Notes under the pieces: model-generated | What the model was told of the DNA's origin: nothing | The model's database searches: none | The model's input: the letters and a program-made list of their open reading frames with translations, nothing else | Assembly: GCA_050258735.1 (NCBI GenBank) | Contig: JBLMZJ010000078.1 | Location: 1-64,000, forward strand | Source of the DNA: Syntrophomonas_A sp050258735 | GTDB taxonomy: Bacteria > Bacillota > Syntrophomonadia > Syntrophomonadales > Syntrophomonadaceae | Direction of reading: 5' to 3' | DNA: 64,000 nt | Made by a program: the position numbers and the translations under genes | Part shown: positions 25,328 through 33,867 of the stretch, piece after piece | Layout: every line of letters starts with the position of its first letter | How positions within the stretch are numbered: position 1 is the stretch's first letter

Positions 25328-26023
25328 CTACTTGACCGGCGGAACAACCGGCATAGGTTTTTGTTCCCCGCCCCAGTTATGGTAGTCCCACCATATGATA
25401 TCCCCGCCTTTGACTGTTATATTATTGGCTCCGGCAGGTGACATCTTACCATTGTAATAAAGGAACCAGTCCTCCTTCTCCTTGTTCCACGCCGCTTTGC
25501 CGGTATAACCCGAGGCCAGGCCGTTTATGGAGGTTATAAATACGCCGCCGTATGCAGTTTCCGTCTTTAGATTGCTGGTGGTCAACTCCAGGGCGGTGAT
25601 CGGCTTATCCACCGGGACCCAGAAATCGGACAGCAGGCTCTGCCCGAAATCACGGGTAACCACTAAACGTACCCTGGAGTTTGCTGATCCTGTATCTTTA
25701 TCGATAACTTTATCTCTGTTTACATCTTTGGATACCGGCTCGTTACTCTTTTCTGCACTTATCCCTTCAAATTGGACCGGCTCAGTGGCCTTCTCCTGGA
25801 TTATCCGGGGTTGGGTCTTTCCTTCGTTTGACCGGTCAGCCCTATTCATTTCGCTTTGCTGAACGCTAGAGACAGCTTCTTTTTCTGTCGATATCTGATC
25901 GGAGCGGGTTGGTGTATGACTAACCGCCGGATGATCGTTCCCGGGCCCGGCATTGCAACCAACCAGCATCAAAGCTATCAGCAGGCAAATTATTAAAACT
26001 GCTCGTTCTCTTCTACTTATCAT
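25328..26023 (-). CDS. DUF4430 (transcobalamin C-terminal-like) lipoprotein
   Basis: 231-residue exported protein. The signal peptide ends in a lipobox (LMLVGC), so Cys23 should be lipid-anchored on the outer face of the membrane. A Ser/Thr/Glu-rich spacer (about 25-115) leads to a C-terminal domain of about 110 residues (RVRLVVTRDFGQSLLSDFWV, then DWFLYYNGKMSPAGANNITV and GGDIIWWDYHNW). This resembles DUF4430, the fold related to the beta domain of transcobalamin. The start overlaps the end of the SLH gene by 11 bp. As part of a cobalamin-riboswitch operon it is a likely corrinoid-binding protein. Binding is inferred. Confidence 0.8.
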   Translation of the reverse strand: MISRRERAVLIICLLIALMLVGCNAGPGNDHPAVSHTPTRSDQISTEKEAVSSVQQSEMNRADRSNEGKTQPRIIQEKATEPVQFEGISAEKSNEPVSKDVNRDKVIDKDTGSANSRVRLVVTRDFGQSLLSDFWVPVDKPITALELTTSNLKTETAYGGVFITSINGLASGYTGKAAWNKEKEDWFLYYNGKMSPAGANNITVKGGDIIWWDYHNWGGEQKPMPVVPPVK

Positions 26024-27902
26024 TCAACATCCCCCAGATGATCACAGCGGCCTGTGCCCGGTTCATCGGCTTGCTTCCCCCGAAACTGCCGTCCGGATAT
26101 CCCTGCATCAACCCCTTGGCTGCAATATAACCCAGGGCAGGCCGGGCCCAGGCCGGAGCCTCTCCATAGTCATTGTAGGAAGCTTTGCCGGCCTGCGCAG
26201 CCGGCTTTGAACCGGACAGAGCATTATATAACATACCGGCAGCCTCATAGCGGTTTACTACATAATCAGGATGATAGGTCTTGTCGGGATAGCCGCTTAT
26301 CCAACCCGCCTTGACTGCTGTCTGCATTACAGGATAATACCAGGCGCCGGCAGGTACATCTCTCAACTCAAGATCGGGCTTTGTGTTCTGCGGCTCGAGC
26401 GATCTCTGCAGCAGTGCAGCCAATTCAGCTCTGGTTATTACCCGGCCCGGCTCAAAACCACGTTTACTGCCAACCATGATTCCCTGGCTGGATAAACCTT
26501 TAATGGCGGTAAGGGCCCACGGATATTTTTGCTCCACTTCCGTATAGTCAAAGCCATTTTCCGTCATGGCACTCTTAGCTTGGATGGTGGAGGTTTCAGT
26601 TTTTTCAACCACAGCAAAACTTGAAAAATGAGTAGTATCAAAAACGGCTGTACCAGTCTTAAGATCGATAATACCGGGTATGGCTTCCCACTGTCCGGCG
26701 GTGGTATCAAACCAGGCCGGGGCCAGGTTTTCCGCCTTAAGTGCAGGTAAAAGCATAAATCTAATGGCAATGCGGACCGGCCTGGCAAAGCGGCTGCCAT
26801 CCGGCTGCAGGTTATACACACCGGAACGCAGCTGGAATTGACCGTCAGCACTGCCGTTTGTTCCTTTCTCTTCAGTGACCTTCAGGGCCATTTCCCCGGC
26901 CAGCGCTCCGGCTGGGAAAAATGCCACTAACTCCTGGTCAGGATCATAGATGATTCCGCCATTCGCCGGCAGTGTGCTCTCCAGCATCACCTGGTTGGCA
27001 TCGAGTTTCTTGCCCAGCAGTTGAGCCTCAGCTGCCGTCATTCGTTCTTTGGCGTTGATCAGACTGGAGCCTTTCTGGGAAGAAAGCACCGGTCCATAGT
27101 TTTCCAACATAGTGGTGAGCTCTTTGCTGGTCTGCTCATTCACCAGCAGCACCTGTTCAGGTGTGATTGCCGGGGTTCCCATGTCTTTGCCTCCATCCAT
27201 GGTATAGAGCCACTCGATGGAATCACCATTTTTGATGATCGTACTCTCTGCCCCGCTTGGCAGGAAAACACCGTTAACTCTGAACAGCCAGCCACTCATG
27301 GGGTAACCCGGTTTTTTCTCCGTCAGGTTCCCTATGCCGGCTACATAACCGCCTGTACCCAATTGGTACTTGATGCCCTGGCTGTTCAAAACTCCTTTCA
27401 GGGCCTCCAGTACGGTGCAAGTGCCTGCCCATTGCCATACGGTCGCAGTCAGCATCACTCCGTTTGCTGAATCTCCGGTTATAGAAACTGTAGCCCGGGC
27501 TGCAGTCGAATCAGGAGCCGAGACAATGGCTCCGCCTCCCCCTCCGCCATCGGGATTAACAGGATTCCCGGTTATCGCCTGCTGGGCAGTCTGGGCTTGT
27601 TGACCGGCAGAGGATACGGATGCCTGATATGTTCCCTGACCAAGACCCAAACTTAGACTGTAGCTTCCGCTGCTGGTGGCAGTGGTTTGTCCCAGGTAAG
27701 ACCGCTTACCGTCGCTTCTTTCCACTATTACGCTGACCCGCGACCCGGCAACCGCCTGTCCGCTTATGGTCATGGTAGAACCATTAACTGCCGAGGAAGC
27801 TGTCAAAGCGTATACCATTGCACCCGAAAGAGGAAATAACAGCAGCCAGGTACATAATAGAACACAAATGATGCCGCTTATCCTTCGCAACAAATAACCC
27901 AC
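26013..27902 (-). CDS. S-layer-homology surface protein with DUF4430 domain
   Basis: 629 residues with several modules. A signal peptide (about 1-32) is followed by an Ig/carboxypeptidase-regulatory-like domain (33-115) and a Gly-rich linker. Next is a DUF4430/transcobalamin-C-like domain (about 150-235, with TVLEALKGVLNSQGIKYQLG and GWLFRVNGVFLPSGAEST). A ZU5-like segment lies at about 310-430. Three SLH repeats at the C-terminus (KGLSSQGIMVGSKRGFEPGR, then KAGWISGYPDKTYHP and KGLMQGYPDGSFGG) anchor it to cell-wall polymer. GTG at 27902 is the longest start; a TTG at 27890/27893 fits the ribosome-binding site better. Middle gene of the riboswitch-controlled operon. Confidence 0.85.
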   Translation of the reverse strand: MGYLLRRISGIICVLLCTWLLLFPLSGAMVYALTASSAVNGSTMTISGQAVAGSRVSVIVERSDGKRSYLGQTTATSSGSYSLSLGLGQGTYQASVSSAGQQAQTAQQAITGNPVNPDGGGGGGAIVSAPDSTAARATVSITGDSANGVMLTATVWQWAGTCTVLEALKGVLNSQGIKYQLGTGGYVAGIGNLTEKKPGYPMSGWLFRVNGVFLPSGAESTIIKNGDSIEWLYTMDGGKDMGTPAITPEQVLLVNEQTSKELTTMLENYGPVLSSQKGSSLINAKERMTAAEAQLLGKKLDANQVMLESTLPANGGIIYDPDQELVAFFPAGALAGEMALKVTEEKGTNGSADGQFQLRSGVYNLQPDGSRFARPVRIAIRFMLLPALKAENLAPAWFDTTAGQWEAIPGIIDLKTGTAVFDTTHFSSFAVVEKTETSTIQAKSAMTENGFDYTEVEQKYPWALTAIKGLSSQGIMVGSKRGFEPGRVITRAELAALLQRSLEPQNTKPDLELRDVPAGAWYYPVMQTAVKAGWISGYPDKTYHPDYVVNRYEAAGMLYNALSGSKPAAQAGKASYNDYGEAPAWARPALGYIAAKGLMQGYPDGSFGGSKPMNRAQAAVIIWGMLNDK

Positions 27903-27905
27903 CCC

Positions 27906-29132
27906 CTATTCGATCGGTATGATGGTCACACTGGCGAGCGGCGTCCGGTCGGTCCAGTTGTTCCAGGCATAGATCCTGAGTTCATAGTTCCCGGCAGCCG
28001 GCAGCGATAACCCGTATTCTGCATTGATCACACCCAGCGCAGCAATTGATTGACTGACCGAATTATATACTTCCATCTTCTCATTCGCTTTTTCATACAA
28101 GGCCGCAATCAGCAGGAAATCGATGTTACTGCCCGATGCATTATTTACCCTGATCGTGACACTGGCATCACTATCCGGGTGCAGTTTCCCGTTGTTGGTG
28201 ATGGTCAAGGCCAAAGAGCCGGTAGCAGGCAAGGCATTAAGGTATTTTGATTTGTTCTGAGCCAGATCACCAAGGGCCAGCAAGGCATTACGCGTAGTGT
28301 AGCTGTTTGCAGTGTCAGGCACTCCGGGGTAATAAAATCCCCCGGAATTCAGCTGGTAACTGAGGAGAGCCTCTACCATATTACCCTTCCATCCTGTCCC
28401 AGGCGGACTCTGCGGGTCACAACCCAGAACCATCAAGGCCTCGATCACTGCAGCAGTCGAGTCAGGGCTCACACTCCCCCAACTCTGAAAACCGCCGGAT
28501 GAATCCTGCTGGCTTTTTAGATAAGTAAGGGCACTCTGGATAGCCTGGGGGTAATCGGCCTGATGTGATGACAGAGCTATGAGCGCATGGGCAGTAGAGT
28601 CCACATCGAATCCCCAGCCGCTTTCATCGAACCCACCGCCGGCGTTCTGCTGGGCAGCTATGTAAGCAGCCGCGTCCGTTTCATCATAACTAACAGTATA
28701 GCCGTTTTTCGCAGCAAAATTGAGTGCGATCACCGCCCAGATGGTCTGATTCAAGCTGGCAGCCCCGGCCGTATTGAAATCGCCGCTCGGATTCTGCATA
28801 CCCTGTAAAGTTGCAATAGTGGCATTTATGGCAGCAGCAGGCCGGTTGGCGGCTATCTGCCCCATCAGGAGCCTGGCATAGTCTGAGGCTGTAGTTGTGC
28901 TGGAGGCCGCCATTTTGGGGGCAACCTCGCTACCAAGCCAGCGCAGCCCCAACCCTTGCCAATCATCATATGAAGACTGCTGGTTATAATAACTAAGGGT
29001 GAGGTCGGTCTTGCTCCGGATATCTCCGGCAGATACCGCCAGGGCCGAAGAAGCCATGCCGAACAGCATTAGTATCGCCAGGAGAGCAGCTAACGCTGTT
29101 TTCTTATTTCTATTCAGTAACAATACCATCAC
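27906..29132 (-). CDS. Secreted prenyltransferase/squalene-cyclase-like alpha-barrel protein (transcobalamin alpha-domain-like)
   Basis: 408 residues. A signal peptide (about 8-33) precedes roughly 260 residues of repeated alpha-hairpins with the Gly-x-Gly-Gly-Phe pattern of the alpha6-alpha6 toroid (QNAGGGFDESGWGFDVDSTA, then SQQDSSGGFQSWGSVSPDST and NSGGFYYPGVPD). A C-terminal beta domain of ~110 residues completes it. Eukaryotic transcobalamin and intrinsic factor combine such a barrel with a DUF4430-like domain. Here the barrel is the first gene of an operon whose next two genes carry DUF4430. No cyclase catalytic DxDD is seen, favouring a binding role. Confidence 0.82.
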   Translation of the reverse strand: MMVLLLNRNKKTALAALLAILMLFGMASSALAVSAGDIRSKTDLTLSYYNQQSSYDDWQGLGLRWLGSEVAPKMAASSTTTASDYARLLMGQIAANRPAAAINATIATLQGMQNPSGDFNTAGAASLNQTIWAVIALNFAAKNGYTVSYDETDAAAYIAAQQNAGGGFDESGWGFDVDSTAHALIALSSHQADYPQAIQSALTYLKSQQDSSGGFQSWGSVSPDSTAAVIEALMVLGCDPQSPPGTGWKGNMVEALLSYQLNSGGFYYPGVPDTANSYTTRNALLALGDLAQNKSKYLNALPATGSLALTITNNGKLHPDSDASVTIRVNNASGSNIDFLLIAALYEKANEKMEVYNSVSQSIAALGVINAEYGLSLPAAGNYELRIYAWNNWTDRTPLASVTIIPIE

Positions 29133-29156
29133 ATCCTAATCATAATCATTTTAAAA

Positions 29157-29184
29157 CAAAAAACCCGGACCCCTGGTCCAGGTT
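29157..29184 (-). terminator. Attenuator terminator between the cobalamin riboswitch and the operon
   Basis: On the transcript AACCTGGACC and GGTCCGGGTT pair (one mismatch) around a 3-nt loop and are followed by six Us. It sits after the aptamer and about 25 nt before the first start codon, the expected place for riboswitch-controlled termination. Confidence 0.8.
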
Positions 29185-29250
29185 CAGTCAGACAGAATCT
29201 TAATCACCATAAGAAATCCTCCCCTCTCATCCCCGAAAAGCAGGTCTTAC

Positions 29251-29419
29251 GTTTTTACTGGCAGGTCTCCTGGCTAAACTTCATCCTCTTCCCGTACCTT
29301 CCCGCCCGGTTTCTTTCGAGCAGTGGCAAAAACGGGATTCGTCGGTATCACAGTAAGGGGTGTTGCAACGGATTCACACCGTTTTCCCTTTTCAGCAGCG
29401 ATGCTGCCACCAGCAAAAC
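29251..29419 (-). promoter_or_regulatory. Cobalamin riboswitch
   Basis: The minus strand reads like a cobalamin aptamer in order. The elements are GTTTTGCTGG (P1 5' side), GGTGGCAGC, GCTGAAAAGGGAA, GGTGTGAATCC, ACACCCCTTACTGTGATACC, CCACTG, GAGGATGAAG and the B12 box AGCCAGGAGACCTGCC. It closes with CCAGTAAAAAC (P1 3' side). It controls the operon 29132-25328 through the terminator at 29157-29184. Confidence 0.93.
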
Positions 29420-29488
29420 TATTTACTTGGATTCTTAATATATTCGGCTTAATCCTGAGTATCCCTGCCGGGATCTCAAGTTTATTGA

Positions 29489-29959
29489 TCATATTTCTAT
29501 AATTCTTGGTACCAGGTTACGGTCGTCTATATCGATAAGACAATATGAACCCCGCGTCCCCCCGCGGGGGCGGGATGGGCTGCCCGGATTGATCAACCAG
29601 ACATCCTCGATCAGTTCACAGCAGGATACATGAGTGTGTCCGAACAGAACGACATCGGCCTCCTGTTCCCGGCCACGATAGAACAACGATTGCAGTCCCA
29701 GTTTAACTCCATATTGGTGTCCATGCACCAAATAGAAACGCTTGCCCTGTACTTCGATCAACAATTCATGCGGGCCGGCATTTGCTGCGTCGCAATTGCC
29801 TACTACCGCCTGAACTGGTACGCCCACATGGTGCGAAAGTCGAAGTGCATCGCCGTAGAAATCCCCGGTAAACAGCACTTGATCTGGCCGTATCCTTATC
29901 AATTCTCTTTTCAACGGTTCGATTCTGCCGTGGGTATCTCCGACTGCAGCAATACGCAT
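29489..29959 (-). CDS. YfcE/MJ0936-family metallophosphoesterase (YsnB-like)
   Basis: 156-residue calcineurin-like phosphodiesterase. Metal-binding motifs are GDTHG (7-11), TGDF, GNCD, VHGH and GHTH, all in the expected order and spacing. The family hydrolyses phosphodiesters; the cellular substrate is unknown. It follows rdgB and rph exactly as ysnB follows ysnA and rph in Bacillus. Confidence 0.93.
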   Translation of the reverse strand: MRIAAVGDTHGRIEPLKRELIRIRPDQVLFTGDFYGDALRLSHHVGVPVQAVVGNCDAANAGPHELLIEVQGKRFYLVHGHQYGVKLGLQSLFYRGREQEADVVLFGHTHVSCCELIEDVWLINPGSPSRPRGGTRGSYCLIDIDDRNLVPRIIEI

Positions 29960-30002
29960 AGGACCACCTGCCTTAATAGAGCTGGGAAAATCTATAAGGT
30001 AG

Positions 30003-30608
30003 TTATTCTGATTGAAGATATTGTAAGATCACGGACCCAGCCTTAGTCAATGCCCGGCCGCGATGACTGATACGGTTCTTCTCTTCCGGTTCCAACTGCG
30101 CAAAGGTCTTGGTGTAACCCTCCGGCACAAAAAGAGGGTCATAACCAAAACCGCCAGTTCCGGCTTTTTCCCGAATGATCCTGCCCGGACAGCTGCCTTC
30201 AACGACTGTTATGTTGCCCATGGGGTCGGCCAGGGCAACTGCGCAAATAAATGCAGCGGTACGTTTATCATCAGGAACCTCTTCCATGAGCCCCAACAAC
30301 TTCACGTTATTCTTATCATCGTCCGCGTCGGGACCGGCAAACCGAGCTGAATACACACCTGGTCGACCATCCAGCGCATCCACCGATAAACCGGAATCGT
30401 CAGCCAGACAGATAATGCCGCTCAGAGCCGCGGTTTGCCGTGCTTTCTTGCTTGCATTTTCTGCAAAAGTGACCCCATCTTCTTCTACTTCCGGTAGATC
30501 GGGAACATCATTTAACGTTAAGAGCTCTAGCGACAAATCAGCCAACATGGCCTGTAACTCCTGCTTCTTATGTTGATTGCGAGTCGCCAGTAACAGCCTG
30601 TTGCTCAT
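30003..30608 (-). CDS. rdgB: XTP/dITP diphosphatase (RdgB/HAM1)
   Basis: Nucleotide-pool-cleaning pyrophosphatase, 201 residues. The N-terminal LLLATRNQHKKQEL, the central ADDSGLSVDALDGRPGVYSA with the catalytic Asp, and GFGYDPLFVPEG with SHRGRAL near the C-terminus are the hallmarks. The start lies 5 nt beyond the rph stop codon, so rph-rdgB-ysnB form one transcript. Confidence 0.96.
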   Translation of the reverse strand: MSNRLLLATRNQHKKQELQAMLADLSLELLTLNDVPDLPEVEEDGVTFAENASKKARQTAALSGIICLADDSGLSVDALDGRPGVYSARFAGPDADDDKNNVKLLGLMEEVPDDKRTAAFICAVALADPMGNITVVEGSCPGRIIREKAGTGGFGYDPLFVPEGYTKTFAQLEPEEKNRISHRGRALTKAGSVILQYLQSE

Positions 30609-30613
30609 GCTAT

Positions 30614-31330
30614 CTATTCTCCCAGTATGGATTTCTGGATAGCGATCAACTCAAAAATGCCCTTCTCTGCCATAGCTAGCATAGCATCCAACTGAGCCCG
30701 GGAATAAGAATTTTTTTCTCCGGTCCCCTGTACCTCAACAAACTCTCCGCTGCCGGTCATTACGACGTTCATATCCACCTCAGCCCGTGAATCTTCTACA
30801 TATTCCAGATCCAACCGTACTTCGCCGTCAAGCATGCCAACACTGATCGCAGCCACATAGTCTTTCAGGGGTATGGTATCGATGACCCCGTTGTCCTTCA
30901 GCTTCTTCAGAGCCAGGTACAAGGCCACAAAACTGCCGGTTATCGATGCAGTACGGGTCCCGCCGTCGGCCTGGATAACGTCACAGTCGATCCAGATGGT
31001 CCTTTCTCCCAGAGCCTGCATATCGACCACCGCCCGCAGGGAACGGCCGATCAGCCTCTGAATCTCCGAGGTCCGCCCGCTGATCTTACCACGGCTGGCC
31101 TCACGCTGGGTACGAGTCTCGGTCGAAGAGGGCAAAAGTGAATACTCCGAGGTGATCCAACCCTGGCCGCTGCCCTTAAGGAATGGAGGGACCTTTTCCT
31201 CCAGCATAGCGGCGCAGATCACCCGGGTATCACCGGCCTCGATCAATACCGAACCGTCGGGATGTTTGATAAAATGAGGGATTATCCTCACCGGGCGCAT
31301 TTGATCGTTTGATCTGTCATTTGGTCTCAT
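30614..31330 (-). CDS. rph: Ribonuclease PH
   Basis: Phosphorolytic 3'-exoribonuclease trimming tRNA precursors, 238 residues. It shows GSVLIEAGDTRVICAA, the SRGKISGRTSEIQRLIGRSLR segment split around the phosphate site, DCDVIQADGGTRTASITG, and LDLEYVEDSRAEVDMNVV. ATG after AAGGAGAC. Confidence 0.97.
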   Translation of the reverse strand: MRPNDRSNDQMRPVRIIPHFIKHPDGSVLIEAGDTRVICAAMLEEKVPPFLKGSGQGWITSEYSLLPSSTETRTQREASRGKISGRTSEIQRLIGRSLRAVVDMQALGERTIWIDCDVIQADGGTRTASITGSFVALYLALKKLKDNGVIDTIPLKDYVAAISVGMLDGEVRLDLEYVEDSRAEVDMNVVMTGSGEFVEVQGTGEKNSYSRAQLDAMLAMAEKGIFELIAIQKSILGE

Positions 31331-31349
31331 CTATCTTGTCTCCTTTGCC

Positions 31350-31901
31350 TTATATAGCTTCGTCGGGGATCCGATCCGCGGTCTCATATATATTGTTGCC
31401 CTGTGCATCGATAGCCACGATGCAGGGGAAATCTTGGAATTCCAACCTTCTCAATGCCTCGGGTCCCAATTCGGGATAGGCCACCAGCTCCGCGGAAACG
31501 ATGCGTTGGGAAAGATATGCACCGGCACCGCCTACTGCCGCCAGATAGACCGCTCCATGCCTGACCATAGCATCTATTACGCCCTGGTCACGTTTTCCTT
31601 TTCCTATCATCACCTTAAGACCTTTTTCGATCAGTATCGGGGCATAGCTGTCCATTCGCCCGCTGGTAGTAGGCCCGGCTGAACCTATGGCACGCCCAGG
31701 AGGAGCCGGACAAGGCCCCACATAGTAAATGATCTGCCCCTCGATATCGAAAGGTAATGGATCCCCCTTATTCAGGGCTTCGACCATCTTACGGTGTGCA
31801 GCGTCACGGGCGGCATATACCACACCCTGTACCAGGACCTCATCTCCCACCTGCAGCTGTCTGACATCTTCCACGCTCAAAGGCGCCTTGATCTTTTTCA
31901 T
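31350..31901 (-). CDS. Fumarate hydratase class I, beta (C-terminal) subunit
   Basis: 183-residue beta subunit of the two-subunit, Fe-S-dependent class I fumarase/tartrate dehydratase family. Characteristic segments are GPCPAPPGRAIGSAGPTTSG (substrate site), LIEKGLKVMIGKGKR and VYLAAVGGAGAYLS. It is 18 nt downstream of the alpha subunit. Fumarase is the most likely activity; L-tartrate dehydratase is the alternative within the family. Confidence 0.93.
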   Translation of the reverse strand: MKKIKAPLSVEDVRQLQVGDEVLVQGVVYAARDAAHRKMVEALNKGDPLPFDIEGQIIYYVGPCPAPPGRAIGSAGPTTSGRMDSYAPILIEKGLKVMIGKGKRDQGVIDAMVRHGAVYLAAVGGAGAYLSQRIVSAELVAYPELGPEALRRLEFQDFPCIVAIDAQGNNIYETADRIPDEAI

Positions 31902-31919
31902 CTAATCCCTTCCCCTGGC

Positions 31920-32759
31920 TTAAAACTCGATTTTTATCCTTCGGGTAGAATGGCAGCCCAGACTCACTGCCACCGGCAGGCTGGCTATATGGGTCGGATA
32001 AACCTCTATATTGACTCCCAGTGCCGTAGTATCTCCTCCCAGTCCCTGGGGACCGATACCGGTAGCGTTGATCATGTCCAGCAGTTCTTGCTCCAGAGCT
32101 GCCAGGTCCGGGCGGGGACTCATCTGGTTTAATGGACGCAGCAGGGCCTCTTTGGCCAGCAATGCGGCCTTTTCCATATTACCGCCGATCCCCACCCCAA
32201 CGATTATCGGGGGACAGGGGTTGGAGCCGGCTTCTCTGACTACCTTTACCACAAAATCCTTGATCCCGGGAAGGCCCTGTGACGGTTTGAGCATGGCTAT
32301 CTGACCCATATTCTCACTGCCGGCCCCCTTGGGCAGAAGATTGATGGTCAATCCCTCCCCAGGTACCAAACGGGTATGGATGATAGCCGGGGTATTGTCT
32401 CCGGTATTTATACGGTTCAGGGGATCCCGGACTACAGATGCCCTAAAATACCCTTCCTGGTAGCCCGTACGAATCCCTTCATTTATAGCTTTTTCCAGAT
32501 CACCTTCGATCAGAAGCTCACTGCCTATCTCCATTTCGACCACTACCATGCCAGTATCCTGACAAAGGGCTATCCGTTCTTTCTCAGCCAGTTCAGCATT
32601 CTCCAGGATAATATCCAAAATTCCTGACGCCCGGACTGAGCGCTCACGTGCCCGGGCCTGCTGCAAGGCTAGTAATATATCCTCGGGCAGCCGCGTATTG
32701 GCTGTAAGTACGGCCTGCTGCACCCGATCTTTAACATCATTGCTTTGAATTCTTCGCAT
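31920..32759 (-). CDS. Fumarate hydratase class I, alpha (N-terminal) subunit
   Basis: 279-residue alpha subunit carrying the [4Fe-4S] ligands. Three conserved cysteines are in ALCQDTGM, NPCPPIIVGVGIGG and SLGCHSTRRI. It pairs with the beta subunit to interconvert fumarate and malate. The oxygen-labile type agrees with an anaerobic host. ATG follows GGGGGATGAAAA. Confidence 0.94.
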   Translation of the reverse strand: MRRIQSNDVKDRVQQAVLTANTRLPEDILLALQQARARERSVRASGILDIILENAELAEKERIALCQDTGMVVVEMEIGSELLIEGDLEKAINEGIRTGYQEGYFRASVVRDPLNRINTGDNTPAIIHTRLVPGEGLTINLLPKGAGSENMGQIAMLKPSQGLPGIKDFVVKVVREAGSNPCPPIIVGVGIGGNMEKAALLAKEALLRPLNQMSPRPDLAALEQELLDMINATGIGPQGLGGDTTALGVNIEVYPTHIASLPVAVSLGCHSTRRIKIEF

Positions 32760-32849
32760 TTTTCATCCCCCTGAAACAGATGCTATCATTACGCTCTTAG
32801 CTGGTCACTATTACTTATAAAAACTATAGGTTAGGGTGTCTCTTTATCC

Positions 32850-33611
32850 TTAACCGAGGTTCCCTATCAACGTTTCAGTACAGCACCCGATGGCGCCGTT
32901 GAGTTGAGGCTCTGCAAGCCTTATGACCTCATGGCCAGTCTCCCGCGCGATTATCTCCTGCAGGGCTATATTTAGAGCTCCCCCGCCTGACAATACTATG
33001 AGATCACTGGCCATCTGTTGCAGCATGCTGGCACTTCGCCGGTAAAGACTGAGGTTGACCCCGGCAGCCAGTTCCTCCAGTGAACAACCCTCTACGATAC
33101 GAGCTATGATCTCGCTCTCGCCAAAGATGGCGCAGGTTGCATTTAACTCAACGGGAGTCTTGCTATAGGAAGAAAGTTCCTCCAAGCTCATGCCCAGGAC
33201 CACTGCCATGTTCTCCAGGTAACGGCCGGAGCTGGCCGCACACCGGTCATTGGTCATGAAATCCACCGGCCGGCCCCCTCTGATCTTGATTACCTTAGTA
33301 TCCTGCCCGCCGATATCGAGCAGGGTGAAATCGTTATATCCGGTCTGAAAAACGGCCCCTTTGACATGAGCCTGGATCTCAGGTATCTGCCGCGCCTGTT
33401 CCATTCGTACCATGATCTTGCCATAACCGGTGGCCACCACCTGATCATCTGCAAAGCCCAGATTACTAAGATCCCAGGCCAGTCCACTGCGCAGCCTGGA
33501 TCCATAGTTCCTGTAGAACCAGATGGTATCGTAAACGGCATGGTTCGTGACCACATCATCCTGCATCTGCACTATTTTAACATTTCTAGAACCCAGATCG
33601 ATACCTAACAT
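32850..33611 (-). CDS. Acyl-CoA dehydratase activase / BadF-BcrA-type ATPase
   Basis: ASKHA-fold ATPase (about 253 residues) that drives one-electron reduction of a partner Fe-S protein. LGIDLGSRNVKIVQ (phosphate 1) and LLDIGGQDTKVI (phosphate 2) are present. The dimer-bridging [4Fe-4S] cysteines are in NDRCAASSGRYLE and NATCAIFGESE. ATG at 33611 follows GGGTGG; the upstream extension is less likely. The partner is the HgdB-like protein upstream, from which it is separated by a 196-bp repeat element. Confidence 0.88.
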   Translation of the reverse strand: MLGIDLGSRNVKIVQMQDDVVTNHAVYDTIWFYRNYGSRLRSGLAWDLSNLGFADDQVVATGYGKIMVRMEQARQIPEIQAHVKGAVFQTGYNDFTLLDIGGQDTKVIKIRGGRPVDFMTNDRCAASSGRYLENMAVVLGMSLEELSSYSKTPVELNATCAIFGESEIIARIVEGCSLEELAAGVNLSLYRRSASMLQQMASDLIVLSGGGALNIALQEIIARETGHEVIRLAEPQLNGAIGCCTETLIGNLG

Positions 33612-33642
33612 GAAAACCACCCTATAGGGAAAACGTTTTTTT

Positions 33643-33838
33643 GCCACAGATTTGCACAGATTTACACAGATTAGATTTCAATAAATAATAAGTCACTTTT
33701 GTTTAACAAATGCCTAAGAAAAACAGCTTCATTTCTGACCTTACACCAATTAATCGGATTTCTCACATGCGTTTGATTAAGCCATCAAATAAGTCCTTCA
33801 GTAACAATAATCTGTGTCCATCTGCGTGAATCTGTGGC
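33643..33838. repeat. CTGTG-family element with terminal inverted repeats (copy B)
   Basis: 196 bp starting GCCACAGATTTGCACAGATT and ending CCATCTGCGTGAATCTGTGGC-like sequence, so the ends are inverted repeats of CACAGATT/AATCTGTG units. The AT-rich interior is non-coding. It fills almost the whole gap between the activase gene and its upstream partner gene. Confidence 0.75.
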
Positions 33839-33867
33839 TAATTAGTAACCCCCGTAACCCAAAAACC

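Noticed and set aside
29274..29492. 72-codon minus-strand ORF
   Set aside because: It lies inside and along the cobalamin riboswitch; RNA structure explains the sequence.
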